Below are positions 1 to 11,924 of a stretch of DNA of 64,000 nt, piece by piece (position 1 is the stretch's first letter; each line of letters starts with the position of its first letter). The DNA comes from Paralithodes platypus (taxonomy: Eukaryota > Arthropoda > Malacostraca > Decapoda > Lithodidae), in assembly GCA_032716605.1 (NCBI GenBank), contig CM064481.1:22500811-22564810 (forward strand). The letters run 5' to 3'. Below the pieces are notes generated by a model. That model was not told the DNA's origin. It worked only from the letters and a program-made list of their open reading frames with translations, and made no database searches. A program made the position numbers and the translations under genes.

Positions 1-165
1 TAAGATAAAGACTTTATTGCATAATAATGGCTGTTGGTCCACAAGTCTATCGCCATCCACCCTATTAGTCGCCTTGTACGACACGCAGTAGGATGCGTGG
101 GGCATATTCTTTTTTCCTCCACCATTAGATGAAGGCCCCCTTAACCCCTGAGGTAAGGGGGGTAT

Positions 166-245
166 TGGGAGGTTTGACGCCTCCCAAAGAACCAAATAAG
201 GAAAACTTTCTATTTGGTAGTAGCCTCGTAGTATCCAACGTAGAG
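166..245. repeat. DIRS terminal motif, outer left end
   Basis: Begins TGGGAGGTTTGACG and ends in the complement of the CGTTGGATACTACGAGG motif. The same arrangement, with family-specific changes, forms the ends of the two longer DIRS elements at 28067 and 46272, so this is taken as the outer end of the minus-strand DIRS remnant. Confidence 0.7.
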
Positions 246-572
246 CTATATACTATTGCATAATTCCGCTCAGCTCTGGGAGCGACCAATTATCGAAACC
301 ACTAGCGCGATTAATCGAGAACTTCTAGAGTAGCACCTACATTCTCTACTAGGTACGTTGTACACACGTTTGAGTCACTAGTTTAAAGAAAAAAACGAAA
401 AAATGGGTGAGAAAAAGAAGAGAAAGTTGAAGAATTTTTCCCATCTGCGATCTAGGCTCCTTACTACTTCTTTGTGAGCTTCCCGTGCAACCCGACTGGG
501 TTAATTAGATCATCCTGGTATCAAGTTAAATAGACTAGATTGGATGGTCAGGGGTACGGCGCGAGGGCGGGA

Positions 573-690
573 TACTATGACGTTGGATACTACGAGGCTA
601 CTAACAAATAGAAGGTTTTCCTTATTTGGTTCATTCGGAGGCGTCAAACCTCCCAATTTAGTAGTAGCCTCTATGTTATCCAACGTAGAG
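573..690. repeat. DIRS internal complementary region (ICR), left copy
   Basis: Contains the CGTTGGATACTACGAGG motif, then AATAGAAGG, GGAGGCGTCAAACCTCCCAA and finally the complement motif ending in CCAACGTAGAGC. Its order matches the DIRS internal complementary region at 45751-45863, which in that element is complementary to the joined ends. A mirrored copy is at about 5850-5965. Confidence 0.6.
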
Positions 691-1267
691 CTAGAGTACC
701 ACATTGGAGGCGGACATCCAAGCAGCAAACAAAACTTTAGCCATTAGTAACAGATCAAGACCACAGAAAGACAGACATAAACAAGAGAGTTTATATTAAA
801 GGAGTGTACTGACAGGTGCATATTAAGAATGGTCAAGTACAGTCATGTCAATTCAATGGAAGAACTTAGCCTAAGGCAAAGATAGATGCATTTCATAAAG
901 ATGATTATGAATAACAGGATGGCCCCCCTTCTGAAGACAGTATGAATACCCAAAAGTATAATGAGTGGAAGAAATATATATACAGTACAAATTTAGTACA
1001 GCATGAATCCCGTGATACACAATATAAGTGACCAGCACGTAATTATTTCCTGAAAGAAATTGGTATAAGGCATAGACATACCAAAGTACAATTAAGGATA
1101 CTTAAGATTAAAATAAATAAATTCCTTAACCTAGGCAAGGATGAACCTTAGGTAATTAGTACATATATTAGATAAGTACGTGTACTTCATAAACACCCCT
1201 CTCCCCCCTATATGGAAAGGAAAGGATAGTCGGAGGCACACAGACTGAAAGAACAGTACAGGTAATA

Positions 1268-3690
1268 CCCCTAGTGAATCCTTTGGCCCAACGCAACAGA
1301 AGGACGACCCGGCCTGCCCAAGGACACGGACAGATAGGAAGCGACAAACGTGTTGTGGGAAGACCAGAGCCCTGTGTTGGCAAAATCTGTGAGTGAACGA
1401 GTACGAGGAAAACTAATCGTAGCAGCATACGAACGTATGTCGTGAGCCAACCCTTGAATGACACGATGACTGGCACGAATCACCCGACACAGGCTAATCC
1501 CCACCGAACAAACGGGGCCAAAATGACCGCCCTGAGGACGGGAGAAAAAAGCAAGGAATTCAGGGCCCCAGACAAGGCAGCCAGCTCTGAGACTCTCTCC
1601 CCACTAGCATAGCGAACGCAAGAAGAAACAATGCCGTTTCAAGCAAGTGCTCAGGCATTGGGTAGGTAGTGGAAACGGGCGTAGGGAGGAGCGTTAGAGC
1701 TTCCGCCAGAGGCCACTGAGGCAGAATCTGGCGCGGGGGCGGCCGAAGCCGAAAACAGGGGTCCATGAAAAATATCAGCCCTTGCTGAGACGGCCAACCC
1801 CGTCAAAGGCCACAAAAGGCTCCCGTATGGCAGACAGGTGGTTCCGAAGAGTGTTGTACAAGTTGCGACGGAATGCAAAGGAAAAGATAAGGTAGTGAAA
1901 CACCAATGCGACCGACGGACTGTGTGGGCAGGGTCAGGAATGCATTTAGGAGAACATCCCCAGTGAGACACGTGAGTCGTCCACGTCGTCGCAGTCCAAA
2001 GCAGAAGAAACCTGTGTGTCAAGAGTCTTCCAAACTTTGTTAGCTACTTTGCCACATAAACAGTACACGATGCAAAAGCCAACGAGGATCCCAGGTCTCC
2101 AATCGGCCCCAAGTGGAAGTCGGAGACCGACAGGGGAACGGGACATGGGGACCATCGCTACAGCTGAGTGGACCAGGCCTGCGCCGGCCATAAGGGCGCG
2201 AACAACCAAACCCTGCCTCGATAGCCTCGCAGCCTGAGGAGGACCGTGTACAGCAAAAGCGCGTCAGGTGGCGGAAACACTTATATGGACTGCCATTTGT
2301 TCCAGTCCTCGCTGAACGCGTCCGGCCCCCTTCCTGCTGAGGGGAGAGTCCAGCGGGTCAGGACGACAGACAACTCGGTCGGCACGAGCGAGGCGAACAA
2401 GGCCACTTATGGAACGCCCCAGGAGGCTGCCAGATCGTCGAATGCGTACTGTATGCAAGACCATTCTACACAGGTGCGTCGTCCCTTCGACAAAGCATCC
2501 GCTCAAAGATTGGCAGTCCCGAGCAGGTAAGTCGCATGCAGGGCGATGCCTCGATTGTCGACTTGATAAAACAACATCTCCGCCAGGGCCTGGAGAACGG
2601 CGTACCTGGAGGAGCCCTGCCTCTGAAGACAGGGAACCGCCGTCAGATCATCTATCCTGATGGCTACTGACCTGCCGGGGAGGGTCCGTTCGTGATCCTA
2701 CAGGAAGAACAACGGGATTAACAGACCCAAGACAATGATGAGTAAGGGCGAGACCCGGTCATCTGTCCCGATTTGGACGACCCATGTTGGATCGATAGCC
2801 CCACCCCACTGCACTCGACGCATCGGTATCTACCCAGATGGTCGGCGGTGGAGCGGACCAGGACACAACCGCAGTGAGTGTGCCCCGAGCGACCCAGTGT
2901 GTGAATCTCAAATGAAACTAGCGCGGAACTGGCCAAAGCCGATTGGGAGGCAACAGAGGAAACGCTCTGTCGCCCAACTGTATGAGGCACTTTAGCCTGA
3001 GCCCCCCTAGGGGAATGGTCAGTGACGCCCAAATGAGTGACCCAATGAGCGAGTCCTAGGTCTTCCTGGTAATCGAGATCGAGTGCTAAGTGGCAAAAAG
3101 CTTCCTGCGAAGATTCGCCGCATTCACCGGACTCTGTACGACTGTCGCACACGTCATGTCTCAGTCTAGGCCCACCCACGTCACTTCTGGCGACGGCGTG
3201 AGGCATGACTTGGGAACGTTTACCTTGAATTCCAAACAAGCGATATGTCGAATGACTAGGAATGTGTCCTGTACACAGTGTGTCGGAGATACACAAAGTG
3301 TTGGCTGAAGCTGGACAGACCTACCACCGGGCACACTGCATCGCAGTCCCTTTTATGGACTAGAAAGACATGCGAGAGGAAGACACGTTGCTGAGACGTG
3401 ACCACCCAAATTATCCCATCCTCGTGCATAGACCGAATCACTTTGGCAACGTCTTGAGACACTGGTCGATGTCGGGGAGGCCGCCTGAGGAAGGTCTTGA
3501 CCGCCACCTCCACGACAGACCCTGCTGCACAACCCGACATGCCCACGATCGGCGGGGCCATTGCCGAGGGTGGGACGGAAGAAACCGGTGAGGGCCTTGA
3601 GTAAGGCCCACCACCGAATCTGCCAAACGGTCAGGAGAGGGGAGAGGGGATACTCCCAGAGGCACGACGCGTCGTTTGACGCGGAGTGCC
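1268..3690 (-). pseudogene. Degenerate DIRS pol: RT, RNase H/MT region, tyrosine recombinase
   Basis: Read from 3690 down to 1268 this follows the order of the intact DIRS pol at 42422-45311. At 3256-3561 there is a reverse-transcriptase N-terminal piece (VIRSMHEDGI, VFLSHVFLVHKRDCD). At 2718-3296 the translation parallels an overlapping frame of the RNase H region of the plus-strand DIRS. At 1271-1910 lies the recombinase C-terminus with GLAHDIRSYAA (H-x-x-R) and FVASYL (nucleophile Tyr). Many stops and frameshifts break it, so it cannot encode a working polyprotein. The 5' part of the element (gag start, 5' terminal repeat) is missing; the break is near 3690, where plus-strand gag sequence begins. 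Confidence 0.75.
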
Positions 3691-4060
3691 CCCCATTACT
3701 ATACAGGACTCCCTGCATAGGACCCCTTGCTTCCTGGACGGCCAAGTGAGGGTCCAGTTGCGCCTCCCAGTGTCGTCGCTGGCTAGGCGCCAGGCTGCCC
3801 TGACTCATGTGCCTGCGTCTGATACGTCGACGGTGTCTGCGGACACTGGGAGGAAGAGGGGGAAGCGTCGCATGTCCCACTCACCCTCGCCTCGTCGTCA
3901 ACGGTCCCACTCACCTCCTCGGCATGCCCTCTCTTCCGTTCCTGGCAGGGGTCGTACGAACTTCAGGGCTATGCGGCATGTGCCCACTAGTTCCACCTTG
4001 CCTGCTGTTGTGGCACGCCTGCGTTCTCTCCGTCTCGGCGTACGAGTCATGACCTAATCA
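3686..4060 (+). pseudogene. DIRS gag fragment
   Basis: An open stretch of 123 codons that is basic and Ser/Arg rich (RKRGKRRMSHSPSPRR, RQRSHSPPRH), like the RS-rich central part of the DIRS gag at 39482-42001. It is followed almost directly by recombinase sequence, so the rest of gag and all of RT and RNase H have been deleted in this plus-strand copy. Assignment rests on composition and position, not on a clear alignment. Confidence 0.5.
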
Positions 4061-4116
4061 GGGAAATTGAGGAAGAGCAGGCCAGGCAGCTTCATCGCCC
4101 TTCATCTCCTGCTGCA

Positions 4117-4940
4117 CCTGTGGTGTTTCACTACCTTATCTTTTCCTTTGCATTCCGTCGCAACTTGTACAACACTCTTCGGAACCACCTGTCTGCCATA
4201 CGGGAGCCTTTTGTGGCCTTTGACGGGGTTGGCCGTCTCTCACCAAGGGCTGATATTTTTCATGGACCCCTGTTTTCGGCTCCGGCCACCCCCGCGCCAG
4301 ATTCCGCCTCAGTGGCCTCTGGCGGAAGCTCTAACGCTCCTCCCTACGCCCGTTTCCACTACCTACCCAACGCCTGAGCACTGGCTTGAAACGGCATTGT
4401 TTCTTTTTGCGTTCGCTACGGGGGAGAGAGTCTCGGAGCTGGCTGCCTTGTCTGGGGCCCTGAATTCCTTGCTTTTTTCTCCCGTCCTCAGGGCGGTCAT
4501 TTTGGCCCCGTTTGTTCGTTTTGTGGCTACGACTGGACGTGAGGCGCACGTTTTTTAGCCGTTTGTTGTTCCACAAGCGATAACGTGTTCCTCATACGCT
4601 ATGCCCGGTGAAAGCCCTGCATACGTATGTGCGCTCCTCCAGGCCGGTGTTGGGTGTGGCGCTGTGGGTGGCACCACAGGCCGGTAGGGGCCTAGGCAAG
4701 CGTGCGGTGGGGATTAGCCTGTGTCGGGTGATTCGTGCCAGTCATCCTGTCATTCAAGGGTTGGCTCACGACATACGTTCGTATGCTGCTATGATTAGTT
4801 TTCTTCTTACTCGTTCACTCACAGATTTTACCAACACAGGGCTCTGGTCTTCCCACAACACGTTTGTCGCTTCCTATCTGTCCGTGTCCTTGGGCAGGCC
4901 GGGTCGTCCTTCTGTTGCGTTGGGTCAAAGGGTTCACTAG
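4117..4940 (+). pseudogene. DIRS tyrosine recombinase, interrupted
   Basis: Two consecutive frames encode a DIRS-type tyrosine recombinase. The first (to 4558) carries FATGERVSELAALS, which holds the first catalytic Arg, and ends at an in-frame TAG. The second (4608-4940) carries GLAHDIRSYAA with the His-x-x-Arg pair and VASYL with the catalytic Tyr. These enzymes integrate circular cDNA without the target duplication made by DDE integrases. The stop plus a frame change between the halves makes this a pseudogene. It is almost identical to the minus-strand copy at 1271-1906, its partner in the palindrome. Confidence 0.8.
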
Positions 4941-5045
4941 GGGTATTACCTGTACTGTTCTTTCAGTCTGTGTGCCTCCGACTATCCTTTCCTTTCCATA
5001 TAGGGGGGAGAGGGGTGTTTATGAAGTACACGTACTTATCTAATA

Positions 5046-5376
5046 CAGTAGGGTCCCGCATGAAACGAGAAATTGGTCGATAAACGAGGCCGTTCTATGC
5101 GATTTCGTTCTATGTGAACATGGCATTTTGGTGGCCCAATATCGTCAATGTTCACTGTAAGCGTAAATTTCCGTCAGGAGCGTACGATATTTTGTACGTT
5201 TTGTACGATATTACGGCGCTCTATATGAAAACTCCTCGGATTTGCCCCACTTTGGCGGCGGACTCGTTTTATGTGATCACATTCGTTCTTATCGAAAATT
5301 AAATATTAATATTTTAGGTCGCTCGCTTTAATCGAGACTCGTTTTATCTGAACACGTTTTATGCGGGACCCTACTG
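5046..5376. mobile_element. pogo/Tigger-like MITE, TA target
   Basis: A 331-bp element with inverted ends CAGTAGGGTCCCGCAT and ATGCGGGACCCTACTG, flanked by TA. The other palindrome arm (near 1165) has the uninterrupted sequence CTAATATATGTAC, giving a direct empty site. The inside repeats CGTTTTATG-type words and has no meaningful ORF. TIR form and TA target fit the pogo/Tigger branch of Tc1/mariner; no transposase is present. Confidence 0.85.
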
Positions 5377-6160
5377 TATATGTACTAATTACCTAAGTTT
5401 CATCCTTGCCTAGGTTAAGGAATTTATTTATTTTAATCTTAAGTATCCTTAATTGTACTTTGGTATGTCTATGCTTTATACCAATTTCTTTCAGGAAATA
5501 ATTACGTGCTGGTCACTTATATTGTGTATCACGCGATTCATGCTGTACTAAATTTGTACTGTATATATATTTCTTCCACTCATTATACTTTTGGGTATTC
5601 ATACTGTCTTCAGAAGGGGGGCCATCCTGTTATTCATAATCATCTTTATGAAATGCATCTATCTTTGCCTTAGGCTAAGTTCTTCCATTGAATTGACATG
5701 ACTGTACTTGACCATTCTTAATATGCACCTGTCAGTACACTCCTTTAATATAAACTCTCTTGTTTATGTCTGTCTTTCCGTGGTCTTGATCTGTTACTAA
5801 TGGCTAAAGTTTTGTTTGCTGCTTGGATGTCCGCCTCCAATGTGATACTCTAGCTCTACGTTGGATAACATAGAGGCTACTACTAAATTGGGAGGTTTGA
5901 CGCCTCCCAAAGAACCAAATAAGGAAAACCTTCTATTTGTTAATAGCCTCGTAGTATCCAACGTCATAGTATCCCGCCCTCGCGCCGTACCCCTGACCAT
6001 CCAATCTAGTCTATTTAACTTGATACCAGGATGATCTAATTAACCCAGTCGGGTTGCACGGGAAGCTCACAAAGAAGTAGTAAGGAGCCTAGATCGCAGA
6101 TGAGCAAAATTCTTCAACTTTCTCTTCTCTTTCTCACCCATTTTTTTGTTTTTTCTTTAA

Positions 6161-6635
6161 CCCTCCAGCCCCGGCTATGTATTATATATATATTCCTCGA
6201 AAACCGGGTGTTTTGGCCGAAAAACGTCTAGGCTAGGCTACCGTATATTCGTTAATCAGACTGCTTCCCGCATTCCCGCGCATCCCCAAGCGTAGCTGTG
6301 TTATTTACCTGTAGAATGGCATTAAGTAGAGCTCTAAGTCAACTGGTTGAGCTGTGATGATGATTTCATTGGAGATAACTTTATGGCCAAAACAGCCACT
6401 TTACACCACTTTTCGATACTTAACAACATACAGGCACACACGAACAAGCGACGCTCTCCTTCTTGTGGCCGGAGATGCGGGGCGTCGGTCCAGCCGGCTG
6501 TTATTTACATGCGTCGGACCGACGCCTCGCACACGAAGCTCACAGGCTTTCAACCACTGGGCGTTCAAGAGGCCTTCCGGGTACCTGTTATATGCTTTTT
6601 TATGGGCGTTCAAGAGCCCTTCCGTGGTGAGAGGG
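6161..6635. mobile_element. TTAA MITE family A, copy 1
   Basis: 475 bp starting CCCTCCAGCCCC and ending GGTGAGAGGG, flanked by TTAA on both sides. The opposite palindrome arm (around 370-382) carries the empty site with a single TTAA. TTAA duplication with CCC/GGG ends is typical of piggyBac-related elements. Other copies: 21874-22351, 28645-29125, 49863-50334, and one split between 46562 and 53958. Short ORFs inside are not maintained between copies. Confidence 0.85.
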
Positions 6636-6775
6636 TTAAACTAGTGACTCAAACGTGTGTACAACGTACCTAGTAGAGAATGTAGGTGCTACTCTAGAAG
6701 TTATCGATTAATCTCGCTAGTGGTTTCGATAATTGGTCGCTCCCAGAGCTGAGCGGAATTATGCAATAGTATATA

Positions 6776-6856
6776 GCTCTACGTTGGATACTACGAGGCT
6801 ACTACCAAATAGAAGGATTTCCTTATTTGGTTCTTTGGGAGGCATCAAACCTCCCA
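6776..6856. repeat. DIRS terminal motif, outer right end
   Basis: Mirror of 166-245, running from the CGTTGGATACTACGAGG motif to GGCATCAAACCTCCCA. It marks the outer end of the plus-strand DIRS remnant. The following 160 bases (6857-7018) mirror positions 1-165. Confidence 0.7.
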
Positions 6857-7018
6857 ATACCCCCTTACCCCAGGGGGTAAGGGGGCCTTCATCTAATGGT
6901 GGAGGAAAAAAAGAATATGCCTCACGGATCCTATTGCGTGTCATACAAGGCGACTAATAGGGAGGATGGCGATAGACTTGTGGACCAACAGCCATTATTA
7001 TGCAATAAAGTCTTTATT

Positions 7019-7440
7019 TTAACACTGTCTGGTATGGCACTGCTGAGGATGGTGGGGTGTGGATAGGTGCCACAGGGGACTGAATCTTACCTGGGTGCTG
7101 TTTGGCACCACACCTGTGTCAGCAACAGTGTTTGCATGTTGGGGCAGGACTTTATTGTTCTATAATCCAATTGCCTAATATACAGTAGAGTCTTGTTATG
7201 GTGCTGTCTTTTTGTAACACTGTTAAGGCTGGTGTGGTTGCAGATATTGCAGATGCAAGTGCTGCAGGGAGACTCTGTTGAGTCTTGCTGAGGCATGGCT
7301 AGCATTATAACAACATCAGCCACAGTGATGACTTGGTGGGGCAGTGCTGTGGCAAGACTTTATTTTGTACTACAGTACACAACAGGGTTGCCTGGAACGC
7401 CGCCATTAGGACAAGAGACTGAAACTGCACGTATGTGAGG
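7019..7440. other. Unassigned spacer
   Basis: Between the palindrome and the LINE remnant. Several loose repeats of a CTGTGGCAAGACTTTAT-like word are visible (for example near 7147, 7190, 7330-7365), suggesting an old tandem structure. No coding or RNA feature is supported; short minus-strand ORFs here show no recognisable motif. Confidence 0.4.
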
Positions 7441-7790
7441 AGCACTCAGTCTTAAAATTTTATGTATGTATATATGTATGTATCTATCCATGTTCTCAGT
7501 TTCTTCTCATATCATTTTGTGATAGAGTGGTAAATGAGTGGAACGCACTGCCCCAGTATGTAGTCGATTCCGAATCAATAAGGGAGTTTGAAAGTAATCT
7601 TGATAAAGCATGGGGAAGACAAGATTTGAAGTTTGATTATAAAACAAAAATACAGAATAGTAAAAATGTTGCGTCTGCTACCGCCGCCGCCAACACCGTG
7701 AACGACCGCAGCAGTGCAAGCACTGGTACTGAGCTGGATACACAGGCATAGTTTGCCTTTTTCCAGAGGATCTACTGTAAGAAACTGTAA
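7441..7790 (+). pseudogene. CR1-like LINE, 3' end fragment
   Basis: A 5'-truncated LINE tail. The translation at 7527-7751 reads VNEWNALPQYVV, then SIREFESNLDKAWG, the usual C-terminus of CR1/Jockey-type reverse transcriptase proteins. It resembles the C-terminus of the LINE ending near 60103 (FERELDKAW). No RT catalytic motif remains and no target duplication is clear. Upstream (7441-7526) is likely the same element but too degraded to translate. Confidence 0.7.
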
Positions 7791-7794
7791 GAAA

Positions 7795-8620
7795 TATATA
7801 TGTACCGTAAAACTGGGTAACTTCGGAAATTTTTCGAGGCTTTTTAACAATTTCTCCTGAGTGTAAACACATTATAGAGATTTAACTAGGTCAAGTGATG
7901 TGTGGTGATAGTGCGCGGTAATCCAGGAAGCCTCCTAAAATTATCCCCCATAATAAGAGCTATCCTTATCCTAAATGATGTCCGAAGTAATCTTGAAAAG
8001 TGGCTAACTTCGGACATGTATGGATAACTTCGGACATAGTGATTTCTTATGGAAAATGATTGCCAAGAAAGCTGGGATAACTTCGGACAAATGGAGGGGA
8101 ACTTCGGACGTACGTTCGTGGTTTTATTTCATTCATTATTCGGCTCCTACTATTTTATTATTGCTGCTTATTCCTGTCCAATGTCTTACTGGAAAATGCA
8201 GTCAATACTTTTAGGCCTGTATAATTAGTATAGGAGGGGGTTATATACGATGTTTAACAGATATTTGTTTTGGATCTGTTCTCGTTAGGCATTGAGCTCA
8301 CTCTTAGAAAATATTGAGCAGGAAAAATAACCAATGCGGTCAAATCAATAACTCGAAAATTAACTAGGCCTAGTGAAAATATATAGGTACCGGTATGTAT
8401 ACTATATCACTGCATATACATTTTTATGAATTTGAGCATTTTTATAGGTATAACGTATGTGTTGGTGTTTCTTACAGCAGATAAAAACAAATTTGGACAA
8501 GATATATGCCTCTCCTAATTTATATATATTATATAACCAGAATTATCCTAAATACATAAATCGGTTAGCATATTATCATATTTTTATGGGTTTTGGACTC
8601 AGAGAATGATTATTTGATCT
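7795..8620. repeat. Foldback left outer arm
   Basis: Inverted match to 20232-21065 with small indels. It carries at least five ACTTCGGAC words within 300 bp, two of them 20 bp apart near 8008-8038. It ends at the TTAA (8621-8624) where the 9.2-kb insertion begins. Confidence 0.75.
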
Positions 8621-8624
8621 TTAA

Positions 8625-8830
8625 CCCGGCAAGTGCGGGAAGACTCTTAAGAGTTTCCCCGGGCAACTGCGGGAAGACTCTTAGAGTCGTATTCTTAAAC
8701 AATTCTTTCCCTTCGAAAATGAAAGGAAGGAATTTTCTTTCGATTTGGTATTCTTAAAAAATCCTTCCCTTTCCTTTCCCTTGGGAAGGGAAAATCTTTC
8801 CCTTAAACAGGGGAAAATATTGGAATTTGA
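8625..8830. repeat. Purine-rich inverted block, left copy
   Basis: Contains a doubled TGCGGGAAGACTCTTA word, then GTATTCTTAA and runs of TTCCCTT/AAGGGAA. The complement of this order appears at 13350-13475 (AAGAATACCGAAGGGAAAG, AAGAATACGACTCTT). The two blocks enclose 4.5 kb, which suggests long inverted ends of a 4.8-kb unit. Confidence 0.5.
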
Positions 8831-9129
8831 AGGACTCTCACTAGGCAGGTCTTCAGTTTTCCCTTCGTCATTTTGTTCATAACATTCTTATATAATTGGA
8901 GTCAGTGTGACTAAATATTGGATTTGACCACTATGTAATTTTATTAACATGATATAATGCACGATATTGAAAATGATATTGAAAATAAAGTAATGTTATT
9001 AAAAGTTTTAGAAGACCACTGATCTCGGAGGCTCTGCGTGAATTCGCGTGCGGACGATTCGGGAAATTTCGGGCTGCCAGCTGATAGCCTATTCCTCATC
9101 TTATACATATTTTGATTATTATTGATTTT

Positions 9130-9330
9130 CATTGGTTTACTGATGTAGCCCTTTCAAAGCATCAATTTTGTGCACGGTGTGAATATATTTTGGCACGTGT
9201 TAATGCAATAAGTGTCAACATTACCAGGTTTTGAGGCTTGCCAGAGATACGCTATCAATAATTCCCAGTAATACCATACTTTACATAACTAAAAATAGCT
9301 AGGCATATTATACTGTAATATTAATATAAA
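9130..9330. repeat. Inverted AT-rich block, pairs with 10915-11085
   Basis: The segment around GGTTTTGAGGCTTGCCAG is matched on the complement near 10978 (CTGGCAAGCCTCAAAACC), with flanking words such as GTGCACA, TTAATGCA and CATACT in the same mirrored order. It is imperfect and old. No gene lies within the surrounding 8831-13350 region, which is AT-rich with many TAGGCCTA and TAGGCTA words. Confidence 0.55.
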
Positions 9331-9840
9331 TTTGTGGGCTAACAGTAATAGTGGTCAATCATCTTATATACTAATTTAGCCTACCTTACCAGTACCACAT
9401 ATTGGGTTAGGCTAGGCGGCTAGGCCTAGGCTTAGCCTACAGTAGGCTACATCATCATGTAAGCTAGCCTAGCCCAGGCTAATTTATTTTTCTTATGAAT
9501 TTCATGACTCATACAGGATTGTAGGCCTATTTTTTTTCTCTTAGGCTACATCCCCACTGAATAAACTAACCTAGGCTAGTCTCTGTCCCTCTAGGCTAGC
9601 CGATCATAATGTTCAAGCCAACATTTGTTAGATTTTGTCAGAATTGGCTCACCTCAGATAGGCTATCTGGATTTTTAAATTTTGTGAATTTATTAGGCCT
9701 ATGGGAAGGATGTAGTATTTGGACATACTACATGGCGCCTGCCTTGGTTTACACTACGCGGAACGGCGGCAGCAGTGAACGCTCGCGATCATGTTCCAGT
9801 CTATTTTGACTGCCGCAGGATTCAATAATAGGTTGACGGG

Positions 9841-10110
9841 GTCCTCCCCCCCCCCCCCCCCCCATTACATGTTGTTATCATCATATATTATATTGCCAGC
9901 AGGGGGAATATAACCGTTAAAATAGACGGGAACGTAACCACGCGCACGACCTATGTAAACATGACGACCGTACACCCGGATACATCCTTCACGATTCACG
10001 ACTTTTGACTGGTTTTTTTAAGTAATTTGCCCCCTGCTGGCAAAATGCCTATATATGATGATGACAATAAGTCATGGGGGAGTGAGGGGGGCCCTCAACC
10101 TAATGTTGTA
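9841..10110. mobile_element. Short foldback with GATGATGACAATAAGTC ends
   Basis: A poly-C run (9848 onward) and TTGTTATCATCATATATTATATTGCCAGCAGGGGG on the left are mirrored by CCCCCTGCTGGCAAAATG, TATATGATGATGACAATAAG and GGGGG on the right. The same ends recur at about 10430-10490, 11870-12060, 12180-12230, 24030-24110, 54300-54400 and 62170-62230. It is a small non-autonomous family of unknown class. Confidence 0.55.
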
Positions 10111-11924
10111 TCCCACGGCAGTCAATATAGACGGAAACGTGATCGCGAGCGTGCGAGTAGTGTAAACAAGGCAGGCGATAAGCCCGAAATTCCTCGAATA
10201 CTACATCCCTACCTTTATTACTTCATGTTATAGAAAGTCCGAGTTACCTTTTCACTATAACATTTTCCCTGATTTTCATAGCCTTGTACACTATCAGGGA
10301 GCGTGTTTTTAGATTATTCGGTAGCTACCGGGTATCTTAACTACAGTTCAAGGAGACTACAGCAGCAGTTTGCACGCTCTCTGCGTTTATTTTTAATTTG
10401 ACAGTGTTTGGAGTTCAAACCCCCCTCCCCCCCCTGGACATAATTGTCATCATCATATATATATATAATGGCAGCAGGAGGCAAATAACCACTCGCCGAG
10501 GGATGATTTCAGAAAAAAGTGGCAAAATCTGACGCACAGAGCGTGCTAATATTGCCGCAGTGTCTGCTTGAATATTGAAATCATATTAGCCTAATCAAAA
10601 CAAAATCCCTTGAAAAACATATTTGTAAACACTAGCCTATTCAATACTATTGGTTGTGAGTACAATTATAGGCTACCCTAATTTTTCATTACAGTATATC
10701 CTAGCCTAATCCCTCTACTTTCTTTAAATATCCAAACAATATAACTTAACCTGAGAACCTAAGATAGGCCTAGGTTATGCTAATATACAGCGTTTGATTA
10801 TGCCGAGTGTATAGGCTAACTTACTAACATTGGTAGTAGCTAAAAGTCTGGTAGGCTAAAAGAAATGTATAAGATTAGAGCCCAGAATTGCTAATGAAAA
10901 AATGTGGCTACTTATTTTGGGCTGTATACAGTATGGTATGAGATTTTGTTGAAAACTTGGGATTGTTCTTGATCCCTGGCAAGCCTCAAAACCTGAATTT
11001 TCAAACTTATTACATTAACATGTGTCAAAATGTAGTCACACTGTGCACAATATTAATGCATTGAAAGGACTGAATCAGTAGAGCAATAATAGTCAAATAT
11101 AGCCTACTCAATGTTTGTAAGGAAAACCCCACTAGTCACCAGAGTCCCCCGCACACTGTTTCAAATAAAATTTGTGGATTTTCTGTCTGAATTTACTTTA
11201 CATCCTTAGTACTGTATTCTCTAGTCTTGAAGGTTAGGAATAATTATGGTATTATTACATATAGTACATACAGTGTTGGAACATCAGTGCTTCCAGCAGC
11301 TGTGGTGGGTGGATCGGTATCAGTCATTATTATGATCAGTATGGCAGTGGTGGACAAGTCTCCGTCAGTTTTTAGTGTGTACGGGTCAGCGAAAGAACGT
11401 GACGCCGGATCTAATTGCACATTATATTGGGCTGCACAAGGAAGGCCAGTTAGTGAAACAAATAGTGCAAGCCACTGGTGTATGTGAGTAATCGGTAAGA
11501 AATTGGGCGAGGCCTTACAAAGATATTTGCCTAACTACATGATAACCTAGCCTTTGCCAAACTATATGATAGCCTAGCATTTGAGGGGAGAGTAAAGAAC
11601 ATAAGAATATCACCCAATCTTCAAAACTATACTAATGGATAGCTAATATGATGAATAACCTACTCATTGATGCCTAAATCATAACTATTGGTGATTCATC
11701 TTTTATTCAGATTACCCAAGAACAAAAATCAATTTAAAAATTAGAAGAATCTTATTTAAAGGTTCAGTATTATCCAAGCAACCTTCCGCGTCGATTTGCA
11801 CGCTCTGGGCCATGACCGTTAAGTTCACTTCTATTATGTCCGCTTCTTAGGTTGAGGGGGGCCTCACCTTCCCAGGAATTATTGTCATCAATATACAGTA
11901 TATATTGTTTGCAGAAGGGCAAAT

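Larger units (their letters stand above)
1..7018. repeat. Long palindrome of two head-to-head DIRS remnants
   Basis: Positions 1 to about 1906 are matched on the complement by about 4117 to 7018 with near identity, interrupted in the right arm by two small transposons (5046-5376 and 6161-6635). The arms hold the tyrosine-recombinase end of a DIRS element, its 3' non-coding region, its terminal inverted-repeat motifs and about 160 bp of outer flank. The outer flank is itself inverted on both sides and contains a stretch (about 6911-6965) resembling the 5' end of the RTE-like LINE at 55524. The match starts at base 1, so the palindrome may extend beyond the window. The spacer (1907-4116) holds the remaining DIRS coding remnants. 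Confidence 0.85.
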
